Part shown: positions 42,585-52,261 of the stretch, piece by piece
Numbering within the stretch: position 1 is the stretch's first letter
Layout of the letters: each line of letters opens with the position of its first letter
Assembly (NCBI RefSeq): GCF_001509475.1
Contig: NZ_LLZG01000355.1
Coordinates: forward strand, 1-61,268
Direction: 5' to 3'
Length of the DNA stretch: 61,268 nt
DNA from: Streptomyces regalis
GTDB taxonomy: Bacteria; Actinomycetota; Actinomycetes; Streptomycetales; Streptomycetaceae
Translations under genes and position numbers: made by a program
The notes under the pieces: model-generated
Database searches by the model: none
What the model was told of the DNA's origin: nothing
What the model saw: the letters and a program-made list of their open reading frames with translations, nothing else

Positions 42585-44092
42585 GCATACTGTCGGCGTT
42601 GGCGCATGTGCAGGCGATGGAGTCGATGCGGGCGGTGCCGCTGACCGAGTACCGGCACCGGCGTCTGTCAGGCCGGCCGCTGGTGATCGTCCCGCTGGCC
42701 ATGGCCGGAGAGGCCGGGGCGCCCTTGGCCGCGATGGTCGGCTCCTCCAGGAGGACCGGGACGCTGCTGGTCGTGCCGCAGCCCCGCAACCGGGACCAGC
42801 GGTTCGCGTTCGCCGCCGGTCTCGGCCGGATCGTGGTGGACTACATCGATTCCTTCCGTCACAACCGCCGCGGTGAAGACGAGCGTTCCCTGTACACCGA
42901 CGCTCCGCAGGTCCTGGTGCCCAACCCTGGCGGCGTCAAGGCCCTGGCCGATCTGGGACGCATGTGCCGCTTCCGCTCGACGTCCGGTCCTCACGCGGTG
43001 CCGGATGTCGTCCCCGAGTTCGGCATGTGGCTGACGTTCCTGGTCGACAGGGCCGAGCAGGCAGGCACCTCCCTTCTGCTGCCCGTCACCAGGATGCTCG
43101 CCGAGCACTGGGCGACCGGCCAGAGCACGCTGGAGGACCAGAACCTCGCCTCCCTGATGGCCTGGATCTCTCCCCCGGCGGGCTTGAGCGTCGAGCAGGC
43201 CATGGCCGAGGCGGAGAACCCGGACGTGTGCCCGCCGGCGGGCCCGACGACCTCCCCCGAGTTCGACAACCGCGACCTGGCGCCGGCGATCAGACGGTTC
43301 GACACAGCCCGCGCCCTCGGTGACCCGCGTGCGCTGGCCACCGCCGAGTCCGACCTGCGGGAGCTGATCGCGGGGCAGATCCAGCCCACCTGGCGCATGG
43401 TGTGGGAGGCCATATCGCTTCTGCGGTCCGTGCGCGAGGCGCCGCAGACCGCCAGGCGCTTCGAACGCGATTGCGCGGCCTTCACCCGCTACTCCGACGA
43501 CCGGGACGCCGGGGGCCTTCCGCAGCGCAAGCGGGACACCGCGATCAGCGCGGCCCGGAGGCTGAGCCGACTGGAACGCGCGCTGGCCGACTTCGAGTCC
43601 GAGACGGCGTTCGACGACCGGTTCGTGCGGGCGGACCGGCGCAGCGCCGGGGAGGCGTTCGCCGGGACGGTCGTGGAGACCGAATCCGGCCGGACGGTCA
43701 CCACGGCAAAGAACAGGCGGGTGCCACGGCCGCGGGTCACCGTCCGCACCGAGGATCCCGTGCGGCTGGTCGCCGACACGAGGCTGATCAGCCCGTCCAT
43801 GCCGGCCGGTCACAAGGCCGTGATCGTCTCCGTCCTCCCCGACGGGGACGCCACGCTGGTCGTGGTGGAGGTCACGGGCGGAATGGGGCGCTCTGTCGCC
43901 CCGAAGCCGGGCACGGTGCCGGAGCTCGGCCAGAGCATCGACTACTTGCCCGACCCGGGGTGGCGCCCGGAGCCACGATTCCCGGCGTCCGATCACACCC
44001 CGTGGACGCACAGTGCCGGCCCGGACGGGCCGGACATCGAATCCGCCGTACCCGAGGACGCCGCCGCAGAGGAGTGGGGCAATGACGACTGA
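42581..44092 (+). CDS. Unknown protein of the nuclease-helicase set
   Basis: A 503-residue protein I cannot assign. It begins at GTG overlapping the nuclease stop by four bases, and its own end overlaps the helicase start by 11 bases, so it is made with both. An early alpha/beta part (GRPLVIVPLAMAGEAGAPLA, RTGTLLVVPQPRNRDQRFAF) is followed by helices (RFERDCAAFTRYSDDRDAG) and a beta-rich end (RVTVRTEDPVRLVADTRLIS). The invariable coupling suggests a structural or substrate-recognition subunit. Confidence 0.7.
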   Translation: MSILSALAHVQAMESMRAVPLTEYRHRRLSGRPLVIVPLAMAGEAGAPLAAMVGSSRRTGTLLVVPQPRNRDQRFAFAAGLGRIVVDYIDSFRHNRRGEDERSLYTDAPQVLVPNPGGVKALADLGRMCRFRSTSGPHAVPDVVPEFGMWLTFLVDRAEQAGTSLLLPVTRMLAEHWATGQSTLEDQNLASLMAWISPPAGLSVEQAMAEAENPDVCPPAGPTTSPEFDNRDLAPAIRRFDTARALGDPRALATAESDLRELIAGQIQPTWRMVWEAISLLRSVREAPQTARRFERDCAAFTRYSDDRDAGGLPQRKRDTAISAARRLSRLERALADFESETAFDDRFVRADRRSAGEAFAGTVVETESGRTVTTAKNRRVPRPRVTVRTEDPVRLVADTRLISPSMPAGHKAVIVSVLPDGDATLVVVEVTGGMGRSVAPKPGTVPELGQSIDYLPDPGWRPEPRFPASDHTPWTHSAGPDGPDIESAVPEDAAAEEWGNDD

Positions 44093-45431
44093 CGACACCA
44101 CCGCGTTCGACGCGTCCGCGGCTGCGGGCGCCGCCACCGCAGCGATCCTGGCCGACCTGGCCGACTCCCGGCACAGGGCCGTCGTCGTCGACTCCCCTCC
44201 GGGCGCCGGCAAGAGCACCCTGGTGATCGACGCCGCCCAGGAACTCACGGCGGGCGGCGAACGCCCGATCATCGTCGCCCAGACCAACAACCAGGTCGAC
44301 GACCTGATCGAGCGGCTCGCCGAGAAGCATCCCGACCTTCCCCTCGGCCGTCTGAGCGCAAGCACCTACAGCCCGCCGCAGTCCCTGAGCGAGCTGACGA
44401 ACACCACGATCGGGCGCACCCTGACCGATCTGGCCGGCTGCCGGATCGTCATCGGCACCGCCGCCAAGTGGGCCACCGTCCACGACGCCACCACGTTCGG
44501 CTGGGCGATCCTGGACGAGGCCTACCAGATGCGCTCGGACATGCTGCTGCAGATCGTCGAACACTTCGACCGCGGTCTGTTCGTCGGCGACCCCGGCCAG
44601 CTGGACCCCTTCACGATCGTCGGCACCGAACGCTGGATCGGGCTCCCGCACGACCCGACGCAGAACGGCGTCAGCGTGATGCTGGAACACAACCCCGGCA
44701 TCCCCGTGCACCGGCTTCCGGTGTCCTGGCGCCTGCCCGCCTCGGCCGCACCGACCATCGCCCAGGCGTTCTACCCCTTCAACCACTTCACCGCCGGAAC
44801 CGAAGAGGCCACCCGCGCCCTGGAGTTCAGCACCACCGGGTTCGCCCGCACCGACCTGGACGAGACCCTCACCAAGGCGTTCACCACCGGCTGGGCCCTG
44901 CACGAACTGCCCCGCCGACACGTACCGCGCACCGACACCGAGACCCTCCGGACCGCCGCCGATCTCGCCGCCCGGCTGCTGATCCGCGGAGCGATCGCCA
45001 CCTGCGAGCGCCACCCGGACGGACGGCCCTTGGACGCCCGTGACATCGCCATCGGCGTCGCCCACCGCGACCAGGCCGACCTGGTCCGGGCCGCGCTCGC
45101 CCGGACCGGAAACCCCCGCGCGCGGGGCGTGGCGGTGGACACCGCGAACCGGTTGCAGGGCCGCGAGTTCGAAGTCGTCATCGTCGTGCACCCCTTGTCC
45201 GGCCGCCGGGACGCCACCGCCTTCCATCTGGAGGCCGGGCGGCTGTGCGTCCTCGCCTCCCGCCACCGGCAGGCATGCATCGTCGTCGCCCGCGAAGGAA
45301 TCACCAACCTCCTCGACAGCCACCCGTCCACCGACCCGGTGCACCTTTCCGTGCGCGCGAAGTTCCCTGACGGGTGGGAGGCCAACCAGGTCATGCTGGA
45401 CAAGCTCGCCCGACACCGCGTCGCCGCATGA
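44082..45431 (+). CDS. SF1 helicase (Upf1/Dna2-like)
   Basis: A 449-residue superfamily 1 helicase. Motif I SPPGAGKST, II AILDEAYQM, III VGDPGQLDP, IV RLPVSWRLP, V VDTANRLQGREFEVVIVV, VI RLCVLASRHR. The arrangement is that of Upf1/Dna2-type helicases, which in Dna2 partner a Cas4-like nuclease; here the Cas4-like nuclease is the separate gene two positions upstream. The ATG at 44082 follows GAGGAG. It is the last gene before the Wadjet operon, 152 bp away on the same strand. Confidence 0.88.
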   Translation: MTTDDTTAFDASAAAGAATAAILADLADSRHRAVVVDSPPGAGKSTLVIDAAQELTAGGERPIIVAQTNNQVDDLIERLAEKHPDLPLGRLSASTYSPPQSLSELTNTTIGRTLTDLAGCRIVIGTAAKWATVHDATTFGWAILDEAYQMRSDMLLQIVEHFDRGLFVGDPGQLDPFTIVGTERWIGLPHDPTQNGVSVMLEHNPGIPVHRLPVSWRLPASAAPTIAQAFYPFNHFTAGTEEATRALEFSTTGFARTDLDETLTKAFTTGWALHELPRRHVPRTDTETLRTAADLAARLLIRGAIATCERHPDGRPLDARDIAIGVAHRDQADLVRAALARTGNPRARGVAVDTANRLQGREFEVVIVVHPLSGRRDATAFHLEAGRLCVLASRHRQACIVVAREGITNLLDSHPSTDPVHLSVRAKFPDGWEANQVMLDKLARHRVAA

Positions 45432-45583
45432 TGCCCGTGCAACGTCAACGCCCGAGTACGGGGCTTTCCCGCCGAATTCGCAAATTCATTCGGTTTCCCG
45501 GGTTTTGTCAGTGCCGGTTTCTAGAGTGACGTCACCTGCTTTGCCGGGGGCAGGACAGACTTTGCATGCGATCGGGGGGTTGT
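45432..45583 (+). promoter_or_regulatory. Wadjet promoter region with TGACGTCA palindrome
   Basis: This region between the helicase and jetA holds a perfect GTGACGTCAC palindrome (45526-45535) just after a TAGAGT that could serve as -10, with TTGTCA (45505) too close to be its -35. It is also locally AT-richer than its surroundings. It probably holds the jet promoter and an operator. Confidence 0.4.
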
Positions 45584-47053
45584 GTGGATTTCGACCAGGT
45601 CACAGAGCTCATGCGTCATCCGGCGTGGGTGCTGCTGCGCGCGGACAATGCCGCTTTGGTGCTGTCGTTCTGCGGCACGGTGTTCGTCGACGAGAACGCG
45701 CGCGGTGTGCCGGAGACCGTGCTGGAGTCCCGGCTGGACGACCGGCTCTACGTCCTCAACGAGGAAAAGCCCGGCTCGTTTCCCCGGCCTGCCGACGCCT
45801 ATCTGGCGGAGTGGACGAAGAACGGCTGGCTGCGTAAGTACTACCCGCCTGGGGAGGACGAGGCGCACTTCGACGCGACTGCGGCACTCGAGAAGGCCGT
45901 GGCCTGGGTACGGGAGCTGCCCGCACGTTCGTTCATCGGAACCGAGTCCCGCCTGAACACCATCGTCGCGCTCCTGCGGCAGATGGCGTTCGGAACGGAG
46001 ACCGATCCGCAGACACGCATCGACGAACTGCGCCGGGAGCGTGACGCGATCGACGCCCAGATCGCCCGGCTGCGCGCCGGTGAGGTCGACATGCTGTCCC
46101 CGCTCGCTCTGCTGGACCGCTACCAGCAGGTGGAGAGCACCGCGGTCGAACTCCTGCGGGACTTCCGCGAAGTGGAGGCGAATCTTCGGGAACTGGACGT
46201 ACGGCTGCGCCACCAGGTCGCCACCGCCGAGGGCGGGAAGGGAGAGCAACTGGCCGCGTTCCTGCTGGACCGCGACGAGATCGCCCGGTCCGATCAGGGA
46301 CAGAGCTTCCAGGCGTTCTTCGATTACCTCCTCTCCCCCCGCCGCCAGCAGGAACTGCGGGAGCTGCTGCAACAGGTCAACCAGCTGCCGCAGTTGGAAG
46401 GCAGGGCCAACCAGAGCCTGCTGAAAGTCCCCTTCGCCTGGCTTGAGGCAGCCGAGAACACCCAGGACACGGTCCGGCAGCTGACCGAGCAACTGCGCCG
46501 CTTCCTGGTCGACCGCAGCCGAGCGGAGGACCGCCGCGTACTGGCGCTGGTGCGCTCCACCCAGCGTCACGTCACCGCCCTGGAAGGCCAAGCCGACCTG
46601 CCCGGCATGACGCTGGACATCCCTCAGGCACATCTGACGCTGCCGATGGAGCGACGGCTGTACATGCCCGTCGAACGCATCGAGCTGGACACGATTGCGG
46701 TGGAGGAATCCGACGACGCGGAGGTGGACATCTCCGAGCTTTTCTCCGGCGTCCACGTCGACACCGAGGCGCTGGCCGGTCATGTCCTGGAGGCGGTCGC
46801 CGCAAGCCCGAGCGGCCAGGCGAACCTGGCCGCCATCGTCGACGACCACCCGCTGACCCTGGGGCTGGCGGAACTGCTCGCCTACTTCCAGGTGGAGCAC
46901 CCCGGCCTGGACATGATCGTGGACCCGGACCGCACCGACCTCCTGGTCTACCCGCGCGTCCACGTGCCCGGACACACGCAGGCGAGAGTGCCGCACGTGA
47001 CGTTCGTACGCGACGAAGGCGGCAACGCCGCCGGAAAGGCGGAGCAGGAGTGA
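45584..47053 (+). CDS. jetA: Wadjet JetA (DUF3375)
   Basis: A 489-residue MukF-like kleisin subunit of the Wadjet anti-plasmid complex. The start VDFDQVTELMRHPAWVLLRA and the middle FRTE-like helices (ESRLNTIVALLRQMAFGTET, QSFQAFFDYLLSPRRQQEL) are typical of DUF3375. The GTG at 45584 is taken because it matches the family start and has GGGGGG five bases upstream; an in-frame ATG lies 18 bases earlier. It overlaps jetB by four bases (GTGA). Confidence 0.93.
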   Translation: MDFDQVTELMRHPAWVLLRADNAALVLSFCGTVFVDENARGVPETVLESRLDDRLYVLNEEKPGSFPRPADAYLAEWTKNGWLRKYYPPGEDEAHFDATAALEKAVAWVRELPARSFIGTESRLNTIVALLRQMAFGTETDPQTRIDELRRERDAIDAQIARLRAGEVDMLSPLALLDRYQQVESTAVELLRDFREVEANLRELDVRLRHQVATAEGGKGEQLAAFLLDRDEIARSDQGQSFQAFFDYLLSPRRQQELRELLQQVNQLPQLEGRANQSLLKVPFAWLEAAENTQDTVRQLTEQLRRFLVDRSRAEDRRVLALVRSTQRHVTALEGQADLPGMTLDIPQAHLTLPMERRLYMPVERIELDTIAVEESDDAEVDISELFSGVHVDTEALAGHVLEAVAASPSGQANLAAIVDDHPLTLGLAELLAYFQVEHPGLDMIVDPDRTDLLVYPRVHVPGHTQARVPHVTFVRDEGGNAAGKAEQE

Positions 47054-47640
47054 GCGACGCCCTGACCGTCCCCGTGGTCCACCTGCTGAAAGGGGGCGTG
47101 CTCTATCAGAGCGACGCCCCTGCCGTCTGGGAGCAGATCGTCAGCCAGCAGGCGGCGATCGGCGACTACCTCAGCGTGATCGGCCTCGACGTCGTCATCG
47201 ACCGCGCCGAGGGCTACGCCTACGTCCGGCAGCAGGATCTCGATTCCCGTGACGACGGCGCCCCGGTGCCGCGGCTGGTCACCCGCCACCGGCTCTCGTT
47301 CCCCGTCAGCCTGATGCTCGTCCTGCTGCGCGGACGGCTCGCGGACAGCGACGCCGACTCCGCCGACCCGCGCCTGGTACTCACCCGCGACGACCTGGTC
47401 GAGATGGTCCGCGGCTTCCTCCCACCACGCAGTAACGAAGCCCAGCTCGTCGACCAGATCGACGCCCACATCAAGAAGCTTGTCGACCTCAAGGCACTGC
47501 GCCAGACGAAACAGACCGGCGCCTACGAGGTCCGCCGCCACATCAAGGCCCTGGTCGACGCCCAGGCCCTCAACGACTTCAACGACCTCCTCGCCACCTA
47601 CCGCGACGCTGCCTCCACCACGGCCAAGGACGACACATGA
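47050..47640 (+). CDS. jetB: Wadjet JetB (DUF4194)
   Basis: A 196-residue MukE-like subunit bridging JetA and the JetC ATPase. It contains winged-helix segments (PVVHLLKGGVLYQSDAPAVW, RLSFPVSLMLVLLRGRLA, TRDDLVEMVRGFLPP) typical of DUF4194. GTGA overlap with jetA and ATGA overlap with jetC show strict co-translation. Confidence 0.92.
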   Translation: MSDALTVPVVHLLKGGVLYQSDAPAVWEQIVSQQAAIGDYLSVIGLDVVIDRAEGYAYVRQQDLDSRDDGAPVPRLVTRHRLSFPVSLMLVLLRGRLADSDADSADPRLVLTRDDLVEMVRGFLPPRSNEAQLVDQIDAHIKKLVDLKALRQTKQTGAYEVRRHIKALVDAQALNDFNDLLATYRDAASTTAKDDT

Positions 47641-50600
47641 CCCTCACCACCGACCCGGCAGCGCTCATCCCCCGGCAGGCGACGCCCGCAGAGTCGGCCG
47701 GCACGTTCGGCGTCGGCCCCGGTTACCGGCTCGCCCGCCTGGAGGTGCTCAACTGGGGCACCTTCCACCGCACCACCTGCACCTTCACCATCGACGGGCA
47801 CTGCGCCCTGCTCACCGGGGGCGTGGGATCGGGCAAGTCCACCCTCGTCGACGCCCTCACCACGCTGCTTCTGCCCGCCCACAAAATCGCCTACAACAAA
47901 GCGGCGGGCGCCGACGCCAAGGAGCGCGACCTGCGGTCCTACGTCCTCGGCCATCACAAGAACGAGCGCGTCGAGGCATCGGACACCACCCGCCCCGTGG
48001 GGCTGCGCGACCACACGTCCTACAGCGTGATCCTGGGCGTCTTCGCCAACTACGCCCTCGGCGCCCACCTCACGCTCGCCCAGGTCTTCTACTGGACATC
48101 CCCGACCAGCACCGGGCAGCCCGAGCGGTTCTACCTCACCGCCGAGGCACCGCTGTCCATCGACACCGACTTCACCGGCTTCGGCACCGACATCACCGAC
48201 CTGCGCCGGCAGCTGAAACAGCGCGGGGCCACCATCCACGGCAGCACATACACCCAGTACGGCAAGGCATTGCTGAGAGGTCTGGGCATCCCCAGCCTGC
48301 AGGCCCTGGACCTGTTCCACCAGACGGTGTCGATGAAGGCCGTGGGCAGCCTGGACGAGTTCGTCCGCGAGCGGATGCTGGAGCCGTTCGACGCGAAGAC
48401 GGCCGTCGACAAGATCGTCGCCCACTTCGACGCGCTCACCGCCAGCCACAACGAAGTCGTCCGGGCCCGTCGGATGATCGAGGACCTGACGCCGATAGTG
48501 GTGGCATGCGACCGGTACGACACCGTCCAGGGGGAGATCACCGCCCTGGACAAGCGCCGCAGTGCCGTCCCCGCGTTCTTCGCCCAGCACCGCCACCGGC
48601 TCCTCACGACTCGTCACACGGCGCTCATGTCTGGTGCGGCGGAACTGGAGGAACTGCAGTCCACTCGCGGGCGGCAGCTGGAACAGCTGCGCGGGACGGC
48701 CGACGGCCTGCGGCGCCGTATCGACGGCGTCGGCGGGGAGAAGCTCATCTCCCTGACCGGCCGCATCGAAGAGCTCGGCCGTGAACGCGAACGGCGCCGC
48801 AAGCGCGCCACCGAGTACGGCACCTGGCTCGCGCAGGCCGGCATGGATCCCGTCCCCGACGCCGCCTCCTTCCGTGAGCGGACCGACCAGATCTCCACCG
48901 CCCGTTCCCGGGCCGAGGAGCAAGAGCAGCAGGCCCGCGGGAAACTCGACGATCTCGCCATCGCGCGCCACGGCAACACCATCGCGACCGACGCGCTGCG
49001 GCTCGAGATCAGCAGCCTGCAGCAGCAGCGCTCCAGCATCCCCGCCCAGTTGCTGGTCCTGCGCCACGAACTCGCCACCGCCGCAGGCGTCTCCGACGAG
49101 GTCCTGCCGTTCGCCGGCGAGCTGATCCAGGTCCGCGACGACGAAGCCGAGTGGGCCGGCGCCGCCGAGCGCGTACTGCACGGGTTCGCCTTGTCCCTGC
49201 TGGTCCCACACGCCCACTACGACACCGTCTCGGCCTGGGTCAACGGCCGTCACCTGGGCCTCAGACTGGTCTACTACCACGTCCCCGCCCACACACCCAT
49301 CACCACGCTGCCGGACGACCCCGCCCTGCTGAGCGGAAAACTCCAGCTCAAGTCCGACAGCTGGGCCTGCGACTGGCTCGCCGCGCGGCTGCGCTCGCGT
49401 GCCGACTACCTGTGCGCCGAAGACCTGGACGCGTTCACCCGCGCCACCCGGCCCGCCGTCACGCGGCAGGGCCTTGTCAAGGGCGGCGGAGGCCGCCACG
49501 AGAAGAACGACGCCTACCGCATCGACGACCGGCGTAACTGGGTGCTGGGCTGGAGCAACCAGGCCAAGCTCGACGCCCTCCTCGCCGAGGCGACCCGCCT
49601 CACCCGCGAAAGCGCCGACATCACCACGGCCACCCGGGAGCTCGAGAAGCAGCAGCGGGCCCGCGCCGGAACCAGTGCCGCCCTCACCCTGCTGGCCAGC
49701 GTCGACACCTACGCGGAACTCGACTGGCCAAGCACCGTCGCGGATATCGAGCAGTTCGAGCAGCAGAAGAAAGCCCTGGAAGCAGAAGCCGGCCTGGACA
49801 AGCTCACCGCGCAGCTCCAGTGGACCGAGGACGAGATCGTACAGAGCAGCAAGACGTTCACCACGGGGCAGGAGGAACTGGGCGGTCTGCGCCGCGACGT
49901 CCAGAACATCGCCGACCTGCTGGGCAGGACCACCACGTTCCTCGCGCAGTGCGACCTCGACGGCATGGCGGAGCACGAGGAAGCCCTGAGGAAGTTCCTG
50001 CCCGCAGCCGACAGCGACGAGCACAGACTCCTGGAGATGCTGGACGACGCCGAGCGCCATGCCGAAGCACGTCTGCTGCGCAGCAGCGGCAGCCGCCACG
50101 ACGCCCTGCGCCACGCCAGCAGCCAGGCAGCGGGGCTGATGACCGCCTTCCGCGGCAGGTACCCGGTCCACACCGCCGAGCTGGACAACACCATCGAATC
50201 CGCCGACGGCTACCGCGCGTTGCACAGCCGGCTCACCGATGAGGACCTGCCCCGGTTCGAGGAGCAGTTCCTCCAATACCTGCGCACCAACGTCATCCGC
50301 GACATCGCTTCCTTCCAGGCCCGCCTCGGCGCTCAGGAGCAGCAGATCCGCGAGCGCATCGACGTGATCAACACCTCGCTGGCCGGCATCGACTACAACC
50401 CGGGCCGCTACATCCGGCTCAACGCCGCCCCCACTCCGAACAAGGAGGTCCGCGAGTTCCAGCACGACCTGCGCGCCTGCACCAGCGAAGCACTCTCGAA
50501 CGACGCCGACGACACCTATACCGAGGAAAAGTTCCTCCAGGTCAAGGTGCTCCTCGACCGCTTCAAGGGCCGCCCGGAGCACACCCGTCTCGACAAGGAG

Positions 50601-51080
50601 TGGACCGCCCGGGTCACCGACGTGCGGCGCTGGTTCGTCTTCTCCGCCAGCGAACTCAACCGCGAGGACGACGCCGAGTACGAGGTCCACTCCGACTCCG
50701 GCGGCAAGTCCGGCGGCCAGAAGGAGAAACTCGCCTACACCATCCTCGCCGCTTCCCTCGCCTACCAGTTCCGCATCGACCCCACCGCCCCCAAACCCAA
50801 GACCTTCCACTTCGTCACCATCGACGAAGCCTTCGGACGCGGTGACGACCCCTCCGCCCACTTCGCCCTCGACCTGTTCCAGCGCCTGGGTCTGCAACTC
50901 CTCGTCGTCACCCCGCTCCAGAAACTCCACGTCATCGAGCCCCACGTCACCCGCGTCGGCTACGTCGACCGCCCCGACAAGACCCGCTCCCGCCTGAACA
51001 ACCTCACCATCGAGGAGTTCCGTGCGCGCAAGCAGGTAGCAGCCCAGCAGGCGAACCAGCCCTCGAAGGAGCAGTCGTGA
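47637..51080 (+). CDS. jetC: Wadjet JetC SMC-like ATPase
   Basis: A 1147-residue MukB/SMC-like motor that extrudes loops on circular DNA. Walker A TGGVGSGKST (60-69), long coiled coils (KRRSAVPAFF to QLQWTEDEIVQS), a hinge-like globular middle (residues about 480-650, including GFALSLLVPHAHYDTVSAWV), the ABC signature SGGKSGGQKEKLAYTILA and Walker B FVTIDEAFGRGDD. Everything needed for ATP hydrolysis is present. The full-length opposite-strand reading is only a shadow. Confidence 0.95.
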   Translation: MTLTTDPAALIPRQATPAESAGTFGVGPGYRLARLEVLNWGTFHRTTCTFTIDGHCALLTGGVGSGKSTLVDALTTLLLPAHKIAYNKAAGADAKERDLRSYVLGHHKNERVEASDTTRPVGLRDHTSYSVILGVFANYALGAHLTLAQVFYWTSPTSTGQPERFYLTAEAPLSIDTDFTGFGTDITDLRRQLKQRGATIHGSTYTQYGKALLRGLGIPSLQALDLFHQTVSMKAVGSLDEFVRERMLEPFDAKTAVDKIVAHFDALTASHNEVVRARRMIEDLTPIVVACDRYDTVQGEITALDKRRSAVPAFFAQHRHRLLTTRHTALMSGAAELEELQSTRGRQLEQLRGTADGLRRRIDGVGGEKLISLTGRIEELGRERERRRKRATEYGTWLAQAGMDPVPDAASFRERTDQISTARSRAEEQEQQARGKLDDLAIARHGNTIATDALRLEISSLQQQRSSIPAQLLVLRHELATAAGVSDEVLPFAGELIQVRDDEAEWAGAAERVLHGFALSLLVPHAHYDTVSAWVNGRHLGLRLVYYHVPAHTPITTLPDDPALLSGKLQLKSDSWACDWLAARLRSRADYLCAEDLDAFTRATRPAVTRQGLVKGGGGRHEKNDAYRIDDRRNWVLGWSNQAKLDALLAEATRLTRESADITTATRELEKQQRARAGTSAALTLLASVDTYAELDWPSTVADIEQFEQQKKALEAEAGLDKLTAQLQWTEDEIVQSSKTFTTGQEELGGLRRDVQNIADLLGRTTTFLAQCDLDGMAEHEEALRKFLPAADSDEHRLLEMLDDAERHAEARLLRSSGSRHDALRHASSQAAGLMTAFRGRYPVHTAELDNTIESADGYRALHSRLTDEDLPRFEEQFLQYLRTNVIRDIASFQARLGAQEQQIRERIDVINTSLAGIDYNPGRYIRLNAAPTPNKEVREFQHDLRACTSEALSNDADDTYTEEKFLQVKVLLDRFKGRPEHTRLDKEWTARVTDVRRWFVFSASELNREDDAEYEVHSDSGGKSGGQKEKLAYTILAASLAYQFRIDPTAPKPKTFHFVTIDEAFGRGDDPSAHFALDLFQRLGLQLLVVTPLQKLHVIEPHVTRVGYVDRPDKTRSRLNNLTIEEFRARKQVAAQQANQPSKEQS

Positions 51081-52261
51081 CCCCGGCAGAATGGACCCGC
51101 CCCGAGCATGTGGTGGAAACCCTGCGCCGCAAGTGGACCAGCGGCCGCTACCTCACCGCCGCCGCGGGCGGTCACCCCTTCGAAGCCATCGGAGTGCCGC
51201 TGAAGGGACCGACCGCGGCCGATGCCCTGCAGCACTACGAGCAGGCACTCGCCTGGGCCCAGTGCTGGGCCCCCGACCGGAACCCCCATCTGCGTATCCA
51301 GACCAAATCCATCGGCGGCCGCAACGGCACCCCGTCGAATACCGTTCCGGCCCGAGTCTGGGTCGACACCCGCGACCGCCTCTGGACGCTGCTCCGCGTC
51401 ACCACCCAGGTCGACCGCTTCCACACCCTGCACGAGCAGACCGCACGCCAGGACCCCGGCATCGCACGGTGGATGGCCGACCATCCCATGAAGGTCCTCG
51501 CCCACGCTGCAGACTGGCACCGGCTCGTGCGCACCACGTGTTGGATCCGCGACCACGACACCGAGGCGGTCTACCTGCGCGAGATCGACATCCCAGGTGT
51601 GGACACCAAGTTCATCGAGACCAACAAAGGAATCCTCGCCGAACTCCTCGACTGTGTGCTCCCTGAAAGCCGCGTCAACACCAGCGCGCCGAAGAGTGAT
51701 CTTGTTGCACGCTACGGCTTCCGGGCCAAGCCCATGTACATCCGCTTCCGGTACCTCGGGACCTCTCCCCTGCCCTTCAGCGAACTCACCGTTCGCGCCG
51801 AAGAACTCAACGCGCACCCGCCCAACGCACGCACCGTCTTCATCCTCGAGAACGAGACCACCTACCTCTCGCTCCCACCGGTCCCCGACGCCGTCGCCGT
51901 CCTCGGCTCCGGATACGCCGCTACCCTGCTGCGCCACCTGGCCTGGCTCAAAGACGTCGACCTCTACTACTGGGGCGACATCGACACACACGGCTTCGCC
52001 ATCCTCAACCAGGTCCGAGGACTGTTCCCCCACACAAAGTCACTGCTCATGGACCGCGCCACCCTCCTCGGCCACGAGCCCCACTGGGGCGAGGAGAAGA
52101 CGCAGGCCCCGGACGTCCTGTCCCATCTCACCCCCGAAGAGGCCCAGCTCGCACAGGACCTCCGCAACGGCACCTACCGGCCACACCTGCGCCTGGAACA
52201 AGAACGCATCAGCATCGCTGCCATCCGAGTCGCCCTGACACAGAGTCAGCGTGAGCCATGA
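51077..52261 (+). CDS. jetD: Wadjet JetD nuclease (DUF3322/DUF2220)
   Basis: A 394-residue TOPRIM-type nuclease that cuts the plasmid after loop extrusion stalls. The N-terminal part (WTRPEHVVETLRRKWTSGRY) is DUF3322-like; the C-terminal part has the TOPRIM acidic residues in FILENETTYLSL and YYWGDIDTHGFAIL. It overlaps jetC by GTGA and closes the operon. All four Wadjet genes look intact. Confidence 0.93.
   Translation: MTPAEWTRPEHVVETLRRKWTSGRYLTAAAGGHPFEAIGVPLKGPTAADALQHYEQALAWAQCWAPDRNPHLRIQTKSIGGRNGTPSNTVPARVWVDTRDRLWTLLRVTTQVDRFHTLHEQTARQDPGIARWMADHPMKVLAHAADWHRLVRTTCWIRDHDTEAVYLREIDIPGVDTKFIETNKGILAELLDCVLPESRVNTSAPKSDLVARYGFRAKPMYIRFRYLGTSPLPFSELTVRAEELNAHPPNARTVFILENETTYLSLPPVPDAVAVLGSGYAATLLRHLAWLKDVDLYYWGDIDTHGFAILNQVRGLFPHTKSLLMDRATLLGHEPHWGEEKTQAPDVLSHLTPEEAQLAQDLRNGTYRPHLRLEQERISIAAIRVALTQSQREP

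Noticed and set aside
47598..50945. 1115-codon minus-strand frame opposite jetC
   Set aside because: It mirrors an SMC-type gene with Walker and signature motifs. The antisense product is Val/Gly/Leu-rich and has no ribosome-binding site or family features.
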